Assembly: GCF_001666755.1 (NCBI RefSeq)
Contig: NZ_LZJC01000132.1
Span: 1 to 64,000, forward strand
Origin: Mycobacterium sp. E1214
GTDB lineage: Bacteria > Actinomycetota > Actinomycetes > Mycobacteriales > Mycobacteriaceae
Length of the DNA: 64,000 bases
Direction of reading: 5' to 3'
Made by a program: the position numbers and the translations under genes. This document shows, one piece after another, positions 7,867 to 16,551 of the stretch. Position 1 is the stretch's first letter. Each line of letters begins with the position of its first letter. The notes under the pieces are model-generated. The model was not told the origin of the DNA. It did not search any database and saw nothing but the letters and a program-made list of their open reading frames with translations.

Positions 7867-9003
7867 GTGAACCTGCCAGTGAACCTCCCAATCAGCGACG
7901 ACGGTGCGCGAAACGCCCCGGGCGATCGGGCATTCCGGTTTGAACCCGGCTCCGTCGTCCGCACCCAGGCCGGCCGAGGAGCGATCAGCGATCTCGCGGT
8001 GAGCCCGGGCCGGCTGATCCTCGCGCACTACGGCAGCGACGCGATCTCGGTGCTCGACACCACGACCTGCCGGGTCGCCGCCACCATCAGCGGCTTGGCC
8101 GAGCCGTTCGCGGTCGCCACCAGCGGCGCCGAGGACGCCCGCGCCTACGTCAGCACCGCTCGCGCCGCGTGCGACTCCGTGGACGTCGTCGACGTCTGCA
8201 CCGACAGGCTGCTCGCGTCGCACCGGGTGGCGCACCGGATCAGCGACCTCGCCGTCAGCCCCGACGGCACGCGCAGCTACGCCGCCCGCAACGGCGTGCG
8301 CGGCGCCGACGTCGTGATCATCGACACCGAAGCGGGTGAATGCGGCGTCATCGAGCTGGCCGCCACGGCCGCCGTCACCACCGAATGCGTGCGGATCAGC
8401 CAGGACGGCCGTCGCCTGTGCGTCGGCACCAACGGCCCGGCCGGCGGCGTCCTGCACGTCGTCGACCTCGACGCCGCCGGGCCTCCGCGCATCGCCGCTG
8501 TCGTCGAGCTCGGCCTGCCGATCCGCGACGTGGCGGTGAGCGCCGACGGCCGCACCGCCTACGTCGCCAGCTGCGGACCCGTCGTGGGCGCCGTGGTCGA
8601 CATCGTCGACACCGGCGTCGATACCCGGCTCGACACCGGCGTCGGCACCCGCGCCGCCAAGATCATCCGCACCCGCAAGATCGACGAGATCACCGGGCCG
8701 CTCACCCGCCTCACGCTCAGCCGCGACGGCGGCCGCGCCTACGCCATCAGCGACGACCGCGTCACCGTGCTGAGCACCCGCACCCTCGACGTCGTCGGGG
8801 AGATCACGGAGGCCGAGCACCCGTCGTGCATCGCGGAAAGCCCGGACGGCACCCGGCTCTACGTCGGCGACTTCTCGGGCGCGGTCCTGGCGGCCCGCAT
8901 CGCCGCCCCGGCCCCCGCGGCGATCGCGAGCGAGCCGCACCACGGCGAGTCGTCGACCGCCTGGCTGCCCCCGCTCGGCCCACGCGAGCCGGCGCTCGCC
9001 TAG
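7867..9003 (+). CDS. YVTN-type beta-propeller protein (Rv1057 type)
   Basis: 378 residues from the GTG at 7867, which has AAGGCGG five bases upstream. Repeated blades are easy to see through phrases such as ISDLAVSPGRL, ISDLAVSPDGTRSY, IRDVAVSADGRTAY, LTLSRDGGRAY and CIAESPDGTRLYVGD, spaced 40-60 residues apart; that is about seven blades, a closed propeller. No signal peptide. Binding partner unknown. In M. tuberculosis Rv1057 is a propeller protein induced by envelope stress through MprAB. Upstream in-frame TTG 7837 and GTG 7852 fall in or next to a hairpin, so I rejected them. The start lies in a short duplication (CAGTGAACCT twice) that gives a second GTG four codons later. Confidence 0.88.
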   Translation: MNLPVNLPISDDGARNAPGDRAFRFEPGSVVRTQAGRGAISDLAVSPGRLILAHYGSDAISVLDTTTCRVAATISGLAEPFAVATSGAEDARAYVSTARAACDSVDVVDVCTDRLLASHRVAHRISDLAVSPDGTRSYAARNGVRGADVVIIDTEAGECGVIELAATAAVTTECVRISQDGRRLCVGTNGPAGGVLHVVDLDAAGPPRIAAVVELGLPIRDVAVSADGRTAYVASCGPVVGAVVDIVDTGVDTRLDTGVGTRAAKIIRTRKIDEITGPLTRLTLSRDGGRAYAISDDRVTVLSTRTLDVVGEITEAEHPSCIAESPDGTRLYVGDFSGAVLAARIAAPAPAAIASEPHHGESSTAWLPPLGPREPALA

Positions 9004-9159
9004 CCGCACCGGCAGCGAATAATCCCCGGCGCAATTCCGTCCGAACGGGTGGCGGTGCGCCCCGCGGACAAGGCGCCCCACTCGGGGCCGGATCGGGCTT
9101 AGGGTGGGAGACGGCCGGGCGGCTCACACGTAAACAGGTTCGAACGAGGCGGGACATCG

Positions 9160-10791
9160 ATGGACAGCACCATGCAGGACTTTCCGTTGACCATCGCCGC
9201 GATCATGCGGCACGGCTGCGGCATTCACGGCGGCCGTACGGTCACCACCGCCACCCCGAGCGGCTACCGGCGCAGCAGCTACCGCGACGTCGGCGAGCGG
9301 GCCGCCCAGCTGGCCCACGGGCTGCGCGACCTCGGCGTGCGCGGTGACCAGCGGGTCGCGACCTTCATGTGGAACAACGCCGAGCACCTGGCCACCTATC
9401 TGGCCGTGCCGTCGATGGGCGCCGTGCTGCACACCCTGAACATCCGGCTGTTCCCCGAGCAGATCGCCTACGTGGCCAACGAAGCCGAGGACCAGGTGGT
9501 GTTGGTCGACCTGTCCCTGGCCCGGCTGCTCGCCCCGGTGCTCGGCGAACTCTCCACCGTGCACACCGTGATCGCCGTCGGGGACGGCGACCTCGCGCCG
9601 CTGCAGGAATCGGGCAAGACCGTTTTGCGCTACGCCGAGCTGCTCGACGGCCAACCGACCGAATTCGACTGGCCCGACATCGACGAGCGGTCCGCGGCCG
9701 CGATGTGCTACACCAGCGGCACCACCGGCAACCCGAAAGGGGTTGTGTACAGCCACCGTTCGAGCTTCCTGCACACCATGGGCGCGTGTACCACCAACGC
9801 CATCGGCGTCGGCACGATCGACAGCGTGCTGCCGATCGTGCCGATGTTCCACGCCAACGGGTGGGGGCTGCCCTACGCGGCGTTGATGGCCGGCGCCGAC
9901 CTGGTGCTGCCGGACTGCCGCCTCGACGCCCGGTCGTTGATCGACATGGTGGAGACGCTGCGGCCCACCATCGCCGGTGCCGTGCCCACCATCTGGAACG
10001 ACGTCCTGCATTACCTGGAAAAGGATCCGGACCACGACATGTCGTCGCTGCGGCTCGTGGTCTGCGGCGGGTCGGCGGTGCCCGTGTCGCTGATGCGCGA
10101 CTTCGAGGACAAGCACAGCGTCCACGTCCGGCAGCTGTGGGGCATGACGGAAACCTCGCCACTGGCCACCATGGCGTACCCGCCGCCGGGGACGCCGGAC
10201 GACGAGCACTGGGCCTTCCGCGGCACGCAGGGGCAGCCGGTGTGCGGGGTGGAGATGCGCATCGTCGACGACGGCGGTCAGCCGCTGCCCCACGACGGCG
10301 AGGCGGTGGGCGAGGTCGAGGTCCGCGGGCCGTGGATCACCGCTTCCTACTACCGTGGGCACGACGACGCCAAGTTCGACTCCGGCTGGTTGCGCACGGG
10401 CGATGTCGGCCGCATCGACGAGCGGGGCTTCGTCACCCTCACCGACCGGGCCAAGGACGTCATCAAGTCCGGTGGCGAATGGATCTCGTCGGTCGAGCTG
10501 GAGAACTGCTTGATCGGTCACCCCGACGTGATCGAGGCCGCCGTGGTGGGCGTGCCCGACGAGCGCTGGCAGGAACGGCCGCTGGCCGTCGTCGTGCTGC
10601 GCGAGAACGCCACGGTCGACGCCAGCGACCTGCGAAAGTTCCTGGCCGACAAGGTAGTTCGCTGGTGGCTTCCGGAACGCTGGGCGTATGCCGACGAGAT
10701 TCCGCGCACCAGCGTCGGCAAGTACGACAAGAAGACCATCCGCTCCCGCTACGCCGAGAACGCCTACCAGGTCCTCGAGGCCCGCGACTGA
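9160..10791 (+). CDS. fadD14: Fatty-acid-CoA/AMP ligase FadD14
   Basis: 543 residues, the length I recall for M. tuberculosis FadD14. ANL superfamily: P-loop YTSGTTGNPKG at residues 184-194, A5-type segment LWGMTETSP, hinge region with GWLRTGDVG from residue 409, and the C-terminal catalytic lysine in SVGKYDKK near residue 520. It adenylates a fatty or related carboxylic acid and transfers it to CoA. Gly-Gly-Glu-Trp-Ile-Ser-Ser-Val follows the hinge as in medium-chain ligases. Start ATG with GAGGCGGG upstream. It sits after the propeller gene as in M. tuberculosis, but the two genes I recall between fadD14 and the amidotransferase there (Rv1059, Rv1060) are missing. Confidence 0.93.
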   Translation: MDSTMQDFPLTIAAIMRHGCGIHGGRTVTTATPSGYRRSSYRDVGERAAQLAHGLRDLGVRGDQRVATFMWNNAEHLATYLAVPSMGAVLHTLNIRLFPEQIAYVANEAEDQVVLVDLSLARLLAPVLGELSTVHTVIAVGDGDLAPLQESGKTVLRYAELLDGQPTEFDWPDIDERSAAAMCYTSGTTGNPKGVVYSHRSSFLHTMGACTTNAIGVGTIDSVLPIVPMFHANGWGLPYAALMAGADLVLPDCRLDARSLIDMVETLRPTIAGAVPTIWNDVLHYLEKDPDHDMSSLRLVVCGGSAVPVSLMRDFEDKHSVHVRQLWGMTETSPLATMAYPPPGTPDDEHWAFRGTQGQPVCGVEMRIVDDGGQPLPHDGEAVGEVEVRGPWITASYYRGHDDAKFDSGWLRTGDVGRIDERGFVTLTDRAKDVIKSGGEWISSVELENCLIGHPDVIEAAVVGVPDERWQERPLAVVVLRENATVDASDLRKFLADKVVRWWLPERWAYADEIPRTSVGKYDKKTIRSRYAENAYQVLEARD

Positions 10792-10799
10792 CGGCCCTG

Positions 10800-10805
10800 T
10801 AGCGT
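10800..10805 (+). promoter_or_regulatory. -10 box TAGCGT, leaderless promoter of the amidotransferase
   Basis: TAGCGT followed by exactly seven bases and the ATG at 10813, within the 21-bp gap behind fadD14. This would give the amidotransferase its own leaderless transcript despite the tight spacing. Confidence 0.5.
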
Positions 10806-10812
10806 CACACCC

Positions 10813-11703
10813 ATGTGTCGACTCTTCGGCCTGCACACGGGGACCCACGCCTGCACCGCGACGTTCTGGCTGGTGGACGCCCCGGACAGCCTGTCCGAGC
10901 AGAGCAGACGCAACCCCGACGGTTCGGGGATCGGCGTGTTCGACACGCACGGTCGGCCACAGCTCGACAAGGAGCCGATCGCGGCGTGGCGCGACGCCGA
11001 GTTCGCCACGGACGCCCACCAAATGACGGGCACGACGTTCATCGCCCACGTCCGGTACGCGACCACCGGCACGCTCGGCGTGCTCAACACCCATCCCTTC
11101 CTGCAGGACGGCCGGATCATGGCGCACAACGGCGTCCTGGAGGGTCTGGAGATCCTCGACGAACGACTGCGCGAGCTGGCCGCCGACCACCTGGTGCTCG
11201 GGCAAACCGATTCCGAGCGGGTCTTTGCGTTGATCACCGCCGCGATCCGCACCCACGACGGTGACGTGTCGGCCGGCCTCACCGACGCCATGACGTGGCT
11301 CGCCGGCAACGCGCAGATCTATGCCGTCAACATCTTGCTGAGCACGGCCACCGACATGTGGGCGCTGCGCTACCCCGAAACCCATCAGCTCTGCATCCTG
11401 GACCGCAGCGCCGACACGGCCGAGCGTGACTCCGGATTCGACTTGCGCACCAAGCGGATTCACGCCGTGGCGGACAGCCTGTGCGCGCGGCCGTCGGTGG
11501 TGTTCGCCACCGAGCCGATGGACGACGACCCGCGCTGGCGCCTGCTGCCCTCGGGGGAACTCTTCCACGTCGACGCCGACTTGCGGATCCACCGCAGCGT
11601 GATCCTGCCCGACCCGCCCAAACACCTGCTGCGCCGCGAGGACCTGAGCGCACCCGTGGAGGACTCGCAGCACGCCCTGCCCAACACGCGGCAGCTGGCC
11701 TGA
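10813..11703 (+). CDS. Class II glutamine amidotransferase (Rv1061 type)
   Basis: 296 residues. The N-terminal nucleophile is Cys2 of MCRLFG, exposed after methionine removal. The Ntn-hydrolase fold follows: RRNPDGSGIGVF, FIAHVRYATTG and NTHPFLQDGRIMAHNGVL are the glutamine-binding landmarks of the family (GATase_6/YafJ-like). No synthetase domain is attached, so the ammonia acceptor is unknown. The gene starts 21 bp after fadD14 and ends 8 bp before the patatin gene, so it may be read with both. In M. tuberculosis the same order Rv1061-Rv1062 is kept. Confidence 0.9.
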   Translation: MCRLFGLHTGTHACTATFWLVDAPDSLSEQSRRNPDGSGIGVFDTHGRPQLDKEPIAAWRDAEFATDAHQMTGTTFIAHVRYATTGTLGVLNTHPFLQDGRIMAHNGVLEGLEILDERLRELAADHLVLGQTDSERVFALITAAIRTHDGDVSAGLTDAMTWLAGNAQIYAVNILLSTATDMWALRYPETHQLCILDRSADTAERDSGFDLRTKRIHAVADSLCARPSVVFATEPMDDDPRWRLLPSGELFHVDADLRIHRSVILPDPPKHLLRREDLSAPVEDSQHALPNTRQLA

Positions 11704-11711
11704 CGCGCGCG

Positions 11712-12590
11712 ATGACGGACCCGACGCCCCGACGTGCCTTGGTGCTGGCAGGCGGGGGCATCGCCGGGATCGCTTGGGAGACAGGCGTACTGCTCGGTAT
11801 CGCCGACGAGGCGCCCGAGGCCGCGCGGCTGTTGGTGGAGTCGGCGGTCCTGGTGGGCACCTCGGCGGGCTCGGCGGTCGCCGCCCAACTGGGCAGCGGG
11901 ACCCCGCTGGCGGAGCTGTTCGACCGGCAGGTCGCCGAAACGTCGGCCGAGATCGACCCCGGTGTCGACGTCGAGACCATCACCGCCCGCTTCCTGGCAG
12001 CCCTGGCCGGGCCGTTCGAGCCGACGGGGGACCGGACCCGCCAGCAGCTGCAGCGGATCGGCGCCGTGGCGCTGCGCACCGACACCGTGCCCGCGCCGGT
12101 GCGCCGCCGGGTGATCGAGCAGCGGCTGCCCACACACGACTGGCCCGCGCGGGAGTTGCGTATCACGGCCATCGACGTGCGGACGGGCGAAGTCGAAGTC
12201 TTTCAACGGGATTCGGGTGTAGACCTGATCGACGCGGTGGCGGCCAGCTGCGCCGTGCCCGGGGCATGGCCGCCGGTGTCCATCGGTGGCCGGCACTACA
12301 TGGACGGCGGCGTGGCCAGCTCGGTGCACCTGGGCGTGGCCGCCGACTGCGCCACCGCGGTGGTCCTGGTGCCCGCTGGCGCCGACACCCCGTCGCCGTT
12401 CGGGCCCGGGCCGGCCGCGGAGGTCGCAAGGTTTCCCGGCCCGACGCTGGCGATCTTCGCCGACGCCGAGTCCCTGGCGGCCTTCGGCCCCAATCCCTTG
12501 GACCCGGGCTGTCGCGTCGGCTCGGCCCGCGCCGGCCGGGAGCAGGGCCGCCGCGAGGCCCGCGCCGTCGCCCAATTCCTGGGTGTGTGA
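11712..12590 (+). CDS. Patatin-like phospholipase (Rv1062 type)
   Basis: 292 residues. Patatin landmarks: oxyanion loop ALVLAGGGIAGIAWE near residue 9, nucleophile elbow GTSAGS with Ser52, and the catalytic Asp in MDGGVASS (Asp198). These enzymes use a Ser-Asp dyad to hydrolyse acyl ester bonds in lipids. No signal peptide or membrane segment. The ATG at 11712 is taken; it lies 8 bp after the amidotransferase. A second patatin of different sequence lies at 14236-15321 on the other strand. Confidence 0.88.
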   Translation: MTDPTPRRALVLAGGGIAGIAWETGVLLGIADEAPEAARLLVESAVLVGTSAGSAVAAQLGSGTPLAELFDRQVAETSAEIDPGVDVETITARFLAALAGPFEPTGDRTRQQLQRIGAVALRTDTVPAPVRRRVIEQRLPTHDWPARELRITAIDVRTGEVEVFQRDSGVDLIDAVAASCAVPGAWPPVSIGGRHYMDGGVASSVHLGVAADCATAVVLVPAGADTPSPFGPGPAAEVARFPGPTLAIFADAESLAAFGPNPLDPGCRVGSARAGREQGRREARAVAQFLGV

Positions 12591-12603
12591 CGGGCGCGGG
12601 CCG

Positions 12604-13953
12604 TTAGCAGGTGCGTGCGGCGTCCAGTTCCTTCATCTCGATCGTTGCCCGGCGGTGACCGTCGGCGATCCGGTCCACGGCCCAGGCGATGTCGCCGTCG
12701 GTGTGGTTCGCCATCACCTGAAGCCGGAAGCGGGCCTGGCCCCTGGCCACCGCGGGATATTCCACCAGGTTCGCGACCAGCCCGTGTTCGTGCAGCTGCC
12801 GGCTGACCAGGCGCGCGAGCCCCTCGTTACCCATCTTGACGCAGACGATGGGTGACGGTTCCCCGTACACGTCGAAGCCGGCGTCGCGCAGGCTGGTGCG
12901 CAGCGCCACCACGTTGGCCATGGTTCGCCTCCGCAACTCGGCACCCTCCGGGCTGTCCACGATGTCGAAGGCCCGCAGTACTACGGCGGCCTGGATCGGG
13001 GAGAGCGCGTTGGAGAATGTGTTGGGCGAGGCGTAGTAACGCAGGTATTCGGTGACCTTGCGATGCTTGGTCGCCACGAAGCCGCCGTTGGAGGCGAACG
13101 TCTTGGAGAACGAGCCCATCACCAGATCGACCTTGCCGATCATGCCCTGCAGCCCGAGGTGGCCTCGGCCGTCAGGACCCATCGAACCCAGGTCGTGGGC
13201 GACGTCGACCATCAGGGTCGCGCCGAATTCGTCTGCCAGTGCTTGCATTTCGGCGAGTGCGGGGGTGTCGGAGTCCATCGAAAAGAGGGCCTCGGTCACG
13301 ATCATGATGCCGTTGGTGCGGTCCTGGGAGCGGATCGCCGTGAGCTTCGCGCGCACGTCGGTGACGTCGTTGTGGCCGAAGGTGTGGACGTTGCGCGTCG
13401 CCGCATGCGCACCCTCCTGCAAACAGGCGTGCGCCAGCCGGTCCATCACGATGTGGTCCTCGGGCCGCACCAGGCCCTTGACCACCCCGTAGCCGGCCGC
13501 CCAGCCCGTCGGAAACAGGCTGACGAACTCGGCACCGACGAACCCCGCGATGCGCCGTTCCAACGCCAACGACACCGAAGTATTGCCAACCAGCGCAGGC
13601 GATCCCGCGCTGTGCACGCCGTATGCGTCGACCGCGGCCCGGGCCGCCGCCTTGATAGCGGGATGGCCGGAGAGCGACAGGTAGTCCTGCGACCCGAAGT
13701 TGACCCCGGCCATCCGCCGGCCGCTGTCGTCGTGAACGGTGGCGTGCCGTCTGGGCCCGGCCTCGGTGGCCCGGCCCAGTGGCCAGAGGCAATGCTCGCG
13801 GCGCACGCTTTGCCATTGATAGAACTCGTTCAGCCGCTCGACGAGGTCGTCACCGGCCAGCTGTCGAAAGTCTTGCATGCTTCCTGTTAACGCCGCCGGA
13901 TCCGGCAGTGCGGCAACGGAAGTGGTAGGGGCGATGCCGGCAGTGAGGGTCAC
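12604..13953 (-). CDS. Alpha-oxoamine synthase-like PLP enzyme
   Basis: 449 residues. Fold-type I PLP enzyme of the 8-amino-7-oxononanoate synthase / 2-amino-3-ketobutyrate CoA ligase / serine palmitoyltransferase group. Landmarks: NFGSQDYLSLSGHP, SAGSPALVGNT, VDVAHDLGS with the ring-stacking Asp (about 250) and the Schiff-base lysine in SFSKTFASNGG (about Lys284). The GTG start at 13953 has AAGGAG five bases upstream. Such enzymes condense an amino acid with an acyl-CoA, losing CO2. Substrates cannot be read from the sequence; it is not the bioF of a biotin operon here. It is inserted between the two patatins, which are neighbours (Rv1062, Rv1063c) in M. tuberculosis. Confidence 0.85.
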   Translation of the reverse strand: MTLTAGIAPTTSVAALPDPAALTGSMQDFRQLAGDDLVERLNEFYQWQSVRREHCLWPLGRATEAGPRRHATVHDDSGRRMAGVNFGSQDYLSLSGHPAIKAAARAAVDAYGVHSAGSPALVGNTSVSLALERRIAGFVGAEFVSLFPTGWAAGYGVVKGLVRPEDHIVMDRLAHACLQEGAHAATRNVHTFGHNDVTDVRAKLTAIRSQDRTNGIMIVTEALFSMDSDTPALAEMQALADEFGATLMVDVAHDLGSMGPDGRGHLGLQGMIGKVDLVMGSFSKTFASNGGFVATKHRKVTEYLRYYASPNTFSNALSPIQAAVVLRAFDIVDSPEGAELRRRTMANVVALRTSLRDAGFDVYGEPSPIVCVKMGNEGLARLVSRQLHEHGLVANLVEYPAVARGQARFRLQVMANHTDGDIAWAVDRIADGHRRATIEMKELDAARTC

Positions 13954-14235
13954 GTGCGCTCCTTGGGATCGATCTCGTGCTGTCCGGGCCCGACCGCGGA
14001 GCCTCAGATTACTGGGCACGTGTTGAATGCCTCGTGAATCGCGAAGCAATTTGCCGATAACAATGCCGGTCGAAGTTGCGCCGGGACGCTTTCAGCGGTG
14101 TGTCGCGAAAATCTCTGTGCCTGACCACTTCTCGTCCTAGACCGAGATCAGCCCTCGATCATGACCCGCCGCACCACACAGGTGGGCGCGACGGTCAAGT
14201 GTTTGCTCTGCGGATCGGAAAGGTTTGCTCGCGCG

Positions 14236-15321
14236 TCATTCCGCCGGCGCTACGGCCCGGTTGTCGCCGCGACCCTCGAGCGCGTCCAGCGCGTCGTCGG
14301 CCAGCGCCCGACCGGCCTCGATCACCTCGACGGCGCGGTGAAACTCCAGGGAGCGGCACGTCGAGCGCGGTACCTCGATGAGCAGGTCGGGCGGATAGAC
14401 CGCCAGGGTGTGGCGGGCTAGCGCGGCCTGGGCGATGTCGATCGTCCGGTTCATCACCTCGAAGCTGCCCAGCTTCGGGATATCGTGTGGCACAAGGGAA
14501 TCAGCGAGGGCCTCGTCGTCATCCGGGTCGTCCGGCCAGTCCTGGGCCTCGGCGCCGGGCCCGCCGAACCTGCTCAGCACCGCGCGTGCGGTGGGCCGGT
14601 CCAGCAGCGAACGGGCGGCGGCGGTGTCAAATAGCGCCGACGTGCCGCGCACCATGCGGCTCCACCACTCGACGGTGGCGCCGGGCTCCTCCTCGCGCTC
14701 GGCGATCGCCTCGCTGCCGCTCAGGCTCACCGCGATCGTCAGATCGGCGTTGATCGCCGAAAGCGGCGCCATCGGAAGCGGATCCAGGATGCCGCCGTCG
14801 GCGAGCAGCCGCCCGTCGATCTCGTGCGGGGCGATCACCCCGGGAATGGCGATGGACGCGCGGATCGCCTCGTCGACGGGTCCGCGCTGGAACCACACCG
14901 ACTTCCCGGCCAGCAGGTCGGTCGCGACCGCCGTGTACGGCACGGGCAGGTCCTCGATGGCCACGGGCCCCAGGATGTCGCGCACCGCGTCCAGGATCTT
15001 CTCGGCCCGCAGCACCCCGGCCGCGGTGAGCGACGGATCCAGCAGCCGCAGGATGGTGCGCTGCGTGAGCGACTTCGCCCACTCGGCGAACTCGTCGAGG
15101 CGCCCGGCCGCCTGCAGCCCGCCGACCACCGCACCCATCGACGACCCCGAAATCCCCGCGATCTCGTAGCCCCGGTCGCGCAGCGCCTCGATCACCCCGA
15201 TGTGGGCGTAGCCGCGCGCGCCGCCGCTGCCCAGCGCCAGCGCCACCCGCGTCGGGGGCGGGCGGCGCGGGGCGGGTGCGTCGGGCACCCCTTCATTCTG
15301 CGCGGCGGCGACTTTTTTCAC
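14236..15321 (-). CDS. Patatin-like phospholipase (Rv1063c type)
   Basis: 361 residues from the GTG at 15321; a TTG four codons earlier is possible. Patatin landmarks: glycine-rich oxyanion loop ALGSGGARGYAHIG (about residues 29-42), elbow GISGSSMGAVVGG with Ser61, and the catalytic Asp in LLADGGILDPLP. Related to the RssA/NTE type of bacterial patatins. The C-terminal third contains an acidic run (DDPDDDEALAD). No export signal. Its length agrees with the 360 residues I recall for Rv1063c. It follows lpqV in the same direction with a gap of 36 bp. Confidence 0.88.
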   Translation of the reverse strand: MKKVAAAQNEGVPDAPAPRRPPPTRVALALGSGGARGYAHIGVIEALRDRGYEIAGISGSSMGAVVGGLQAAGRLDEFAEWAKSLTQRTILRLLDPSLTAAGVLRAEKILDAVRDILGPVAIEDLPVPYTAVATDLLAGKSVWFQRGPVDEAIRASIAIPGVIAPHEIDGRLLADGGILDPLPMAPLSAINADLTIAVSLSGSEAIAEREEEPGATVEWWSRMVRGTSALFDTAAARSLLDRPTARAVLSRFGGPGAEAQDWPDDPDDDEALADSLVPHDIPKLGSFEVMNRTIDIAQAALARHTLAVYPPDLLIEVPRSTCRSLEFHRAVEVIEAGRALADDALDALEGRGDNRAVAPAE

Positions 15322-15357
15322 CTGTGATCGCAATGGCGCGACGCCAGGCGACGGGCG

Positions 15358-15828
15358 CTACCCGCACTCGTTGTTCGCCGCCGCCCGGGCCGCCACGATG
15401 ACGGCCGCCTGCCGGGCCAGCGTCAGCTTCGGCCACGGCGTGTTCCAACTGCCCGGGGTCCCCGCCGCGGCCGACTGCACCATCCCCAGGTACGGCTCGA
15501 ACAACGAACCGCCGGCCTTGGGCTGGCCGTCCATCCACTCCTTCGCGGCGTGACAGGCCTGGTAGTACTCCTCTTCGGTGGAATCCGCCGGGACGTCGAC
15601 CCGGGTCGTCACACCGGCGGGCGACGTCCCGATGCCGCCCGGCGGCGCCGAACTGGGGCCGCTCGGGATGCCCGACGGGCGCGCCGACGCCCCCGGCGGC
15701 GAGGGGGGCGCGGAGCCCGCGGGCGGACGGGAAGCCTGATGCGAGCACCCGGACACCGCCAGCATCGCCGTCGCGGCGGCCACCACCCACCACCGCGCGG
15801 ACTGTTCACTGCACCATCGCACGACCAC
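15358..15828 (-). CDS. lpqV: Lipoprotein LpqV
   Basis: 156 residues. An N-terminal signal (ARWWVVAAATAMLAVSGC) ends in a lipobox, VSGC, with the lipidated cysteine at 28. A Pro/Ser/Gly-rich linker of about 45 residues follows, typical for a wall-spanning lipoprotein. The folded domain has conserved tryptophans (EWMDG, GSWNTPWPK) and one cysteine pair (Cys92 and the Cys of NNECG). Start is one of two GTG codons at 15828 or 15822; neither has a clear ribosome site. Anchored to the outer face of the inner membrane by diacylglyceryl. Function unknown. Lies just upstream of the patatin gene as in M. tuberculosis. Confidence 0.85.
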   Translation of the reverse strand: MVVRWCSEQSARWWVVAAATAMLAVSGCSHQASRPPAGSAPPSPPGASARPSGIPSGPSSAPPGGIGTSPAGVTTRVDVPADSTEEEYYQACHAAKEWMDGQPKAGGSLFEPYLGMVQSAAAGTPGSWNTPWPKLTLARQAAVIVAARAAANNECG

Positions 15829-15936
15829 AAATCTATGCAACACTGGCGGCCGTGATCGAGCGCCTCGGCTTTCGGGAGTGTTGTCGGCCCTAACCGCCGC
15901 CGCCTGCCCGATCCGTTCTGCCCTGGAGCTCGACAG

Positions 15937-16551
15937 ATGTCTTTGCCGCTCGCCCGGCCCGTTCCTGCCCCCAGCCCGGTCGCCCTGCTTCCGCGCACCC
16001 CGTCCACCCCGTCGGCGGGGCCGACGCGGCTGCGGGTGCCCGACCTGCTCTATGCCACCGACCGGGCCGCCGACGACGTACTCAGCGGGCGCTGTGACCA
16101 CCTGCTGCCCGAGGGCGGGGTCCCCGACGCGCGGCGGTGGTTCACCCGCATCCACGGCGACGAGGAACTCGACGTGTGGCTGATCAGCTGGGTGCCCGGC
16201 CATCCCACCGAGCTGCACGACCACGGCGGATCGCTGGGCGCGCTGACCGTTGTGTCCGGATCGCTCAACGAGTTCCGTTGGGACGGAACAGGATTACGCC
16301 GGCGCCGGCTCGATGCGGGTGACCAGGCGGGCTTCCCGCTGGGGTGGGTCCACGACGTGGTGTGGGCGCCCCGGCCGGTCACGCGACCGATCGCGGGTGC
16401 CGGGGGCGCAACCCGGCCGCCCGTTGCGCCCACGCTGAGCGTGCACGCCTACTCGCCCCCGCTGACCGCGATGTCCTACTACGAGGTGACCGACCGCAAC
16501 CGGCTGCGCCGCCAGCGCACCGAACTGACCGATCAACCGGAAGGACCCTGA
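15937..16551 (+). CDS. Cysteine dioxygenase type I (cupin)
   Basis: 204 residues. Cupin fold with the three-histidine iron site: His94 and His96 in ELHDHGGS and His139 in GWVHDVVW. The bacterial cysteine dioxygenases oxidise cysteine to cysteine sulfinate with O2. The region PTELHDHGGSLGALTVVSG matches the family core closely. The N-terminal 30 residues are Pro/Ser-rich and probably unfolded. The stop shares a base with the ATG of the rhodanese gene (TGATG), so translation of the two is coupled. Divergent from lpqV. Other thiol dioxygenases share the His site, so 3-mercaptopropionate cannot be excluded as substrate. Confidence 0.85.
   Translation: MSLPLARPVPAPSPVALLPRTPSTPSAGPTRLRVPDLLYATDRAADDVLSGRCDHLLPEGGVPDARRWFTRIHGDEELDVWLISWVPGHPTELHDHGGSLGALTVVSGSLNEFRWDGTGLRRRRLDAGDQAGFPLGWVHDVVWAPRPVTRPIAGAGGATRPPVAPTLSVHAYSPPLTAMSYYEVTDRNRLRRQRTELTDQPEGP

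Noticed and set aside
9124..11673. An 849-codon open frame opposite fadD14 and the amidotransferase
   Set aside because: Both + strand genes have full catalytic motifs; the reverse frame translates to His/Val/Arg-rich low-complexity sequence.
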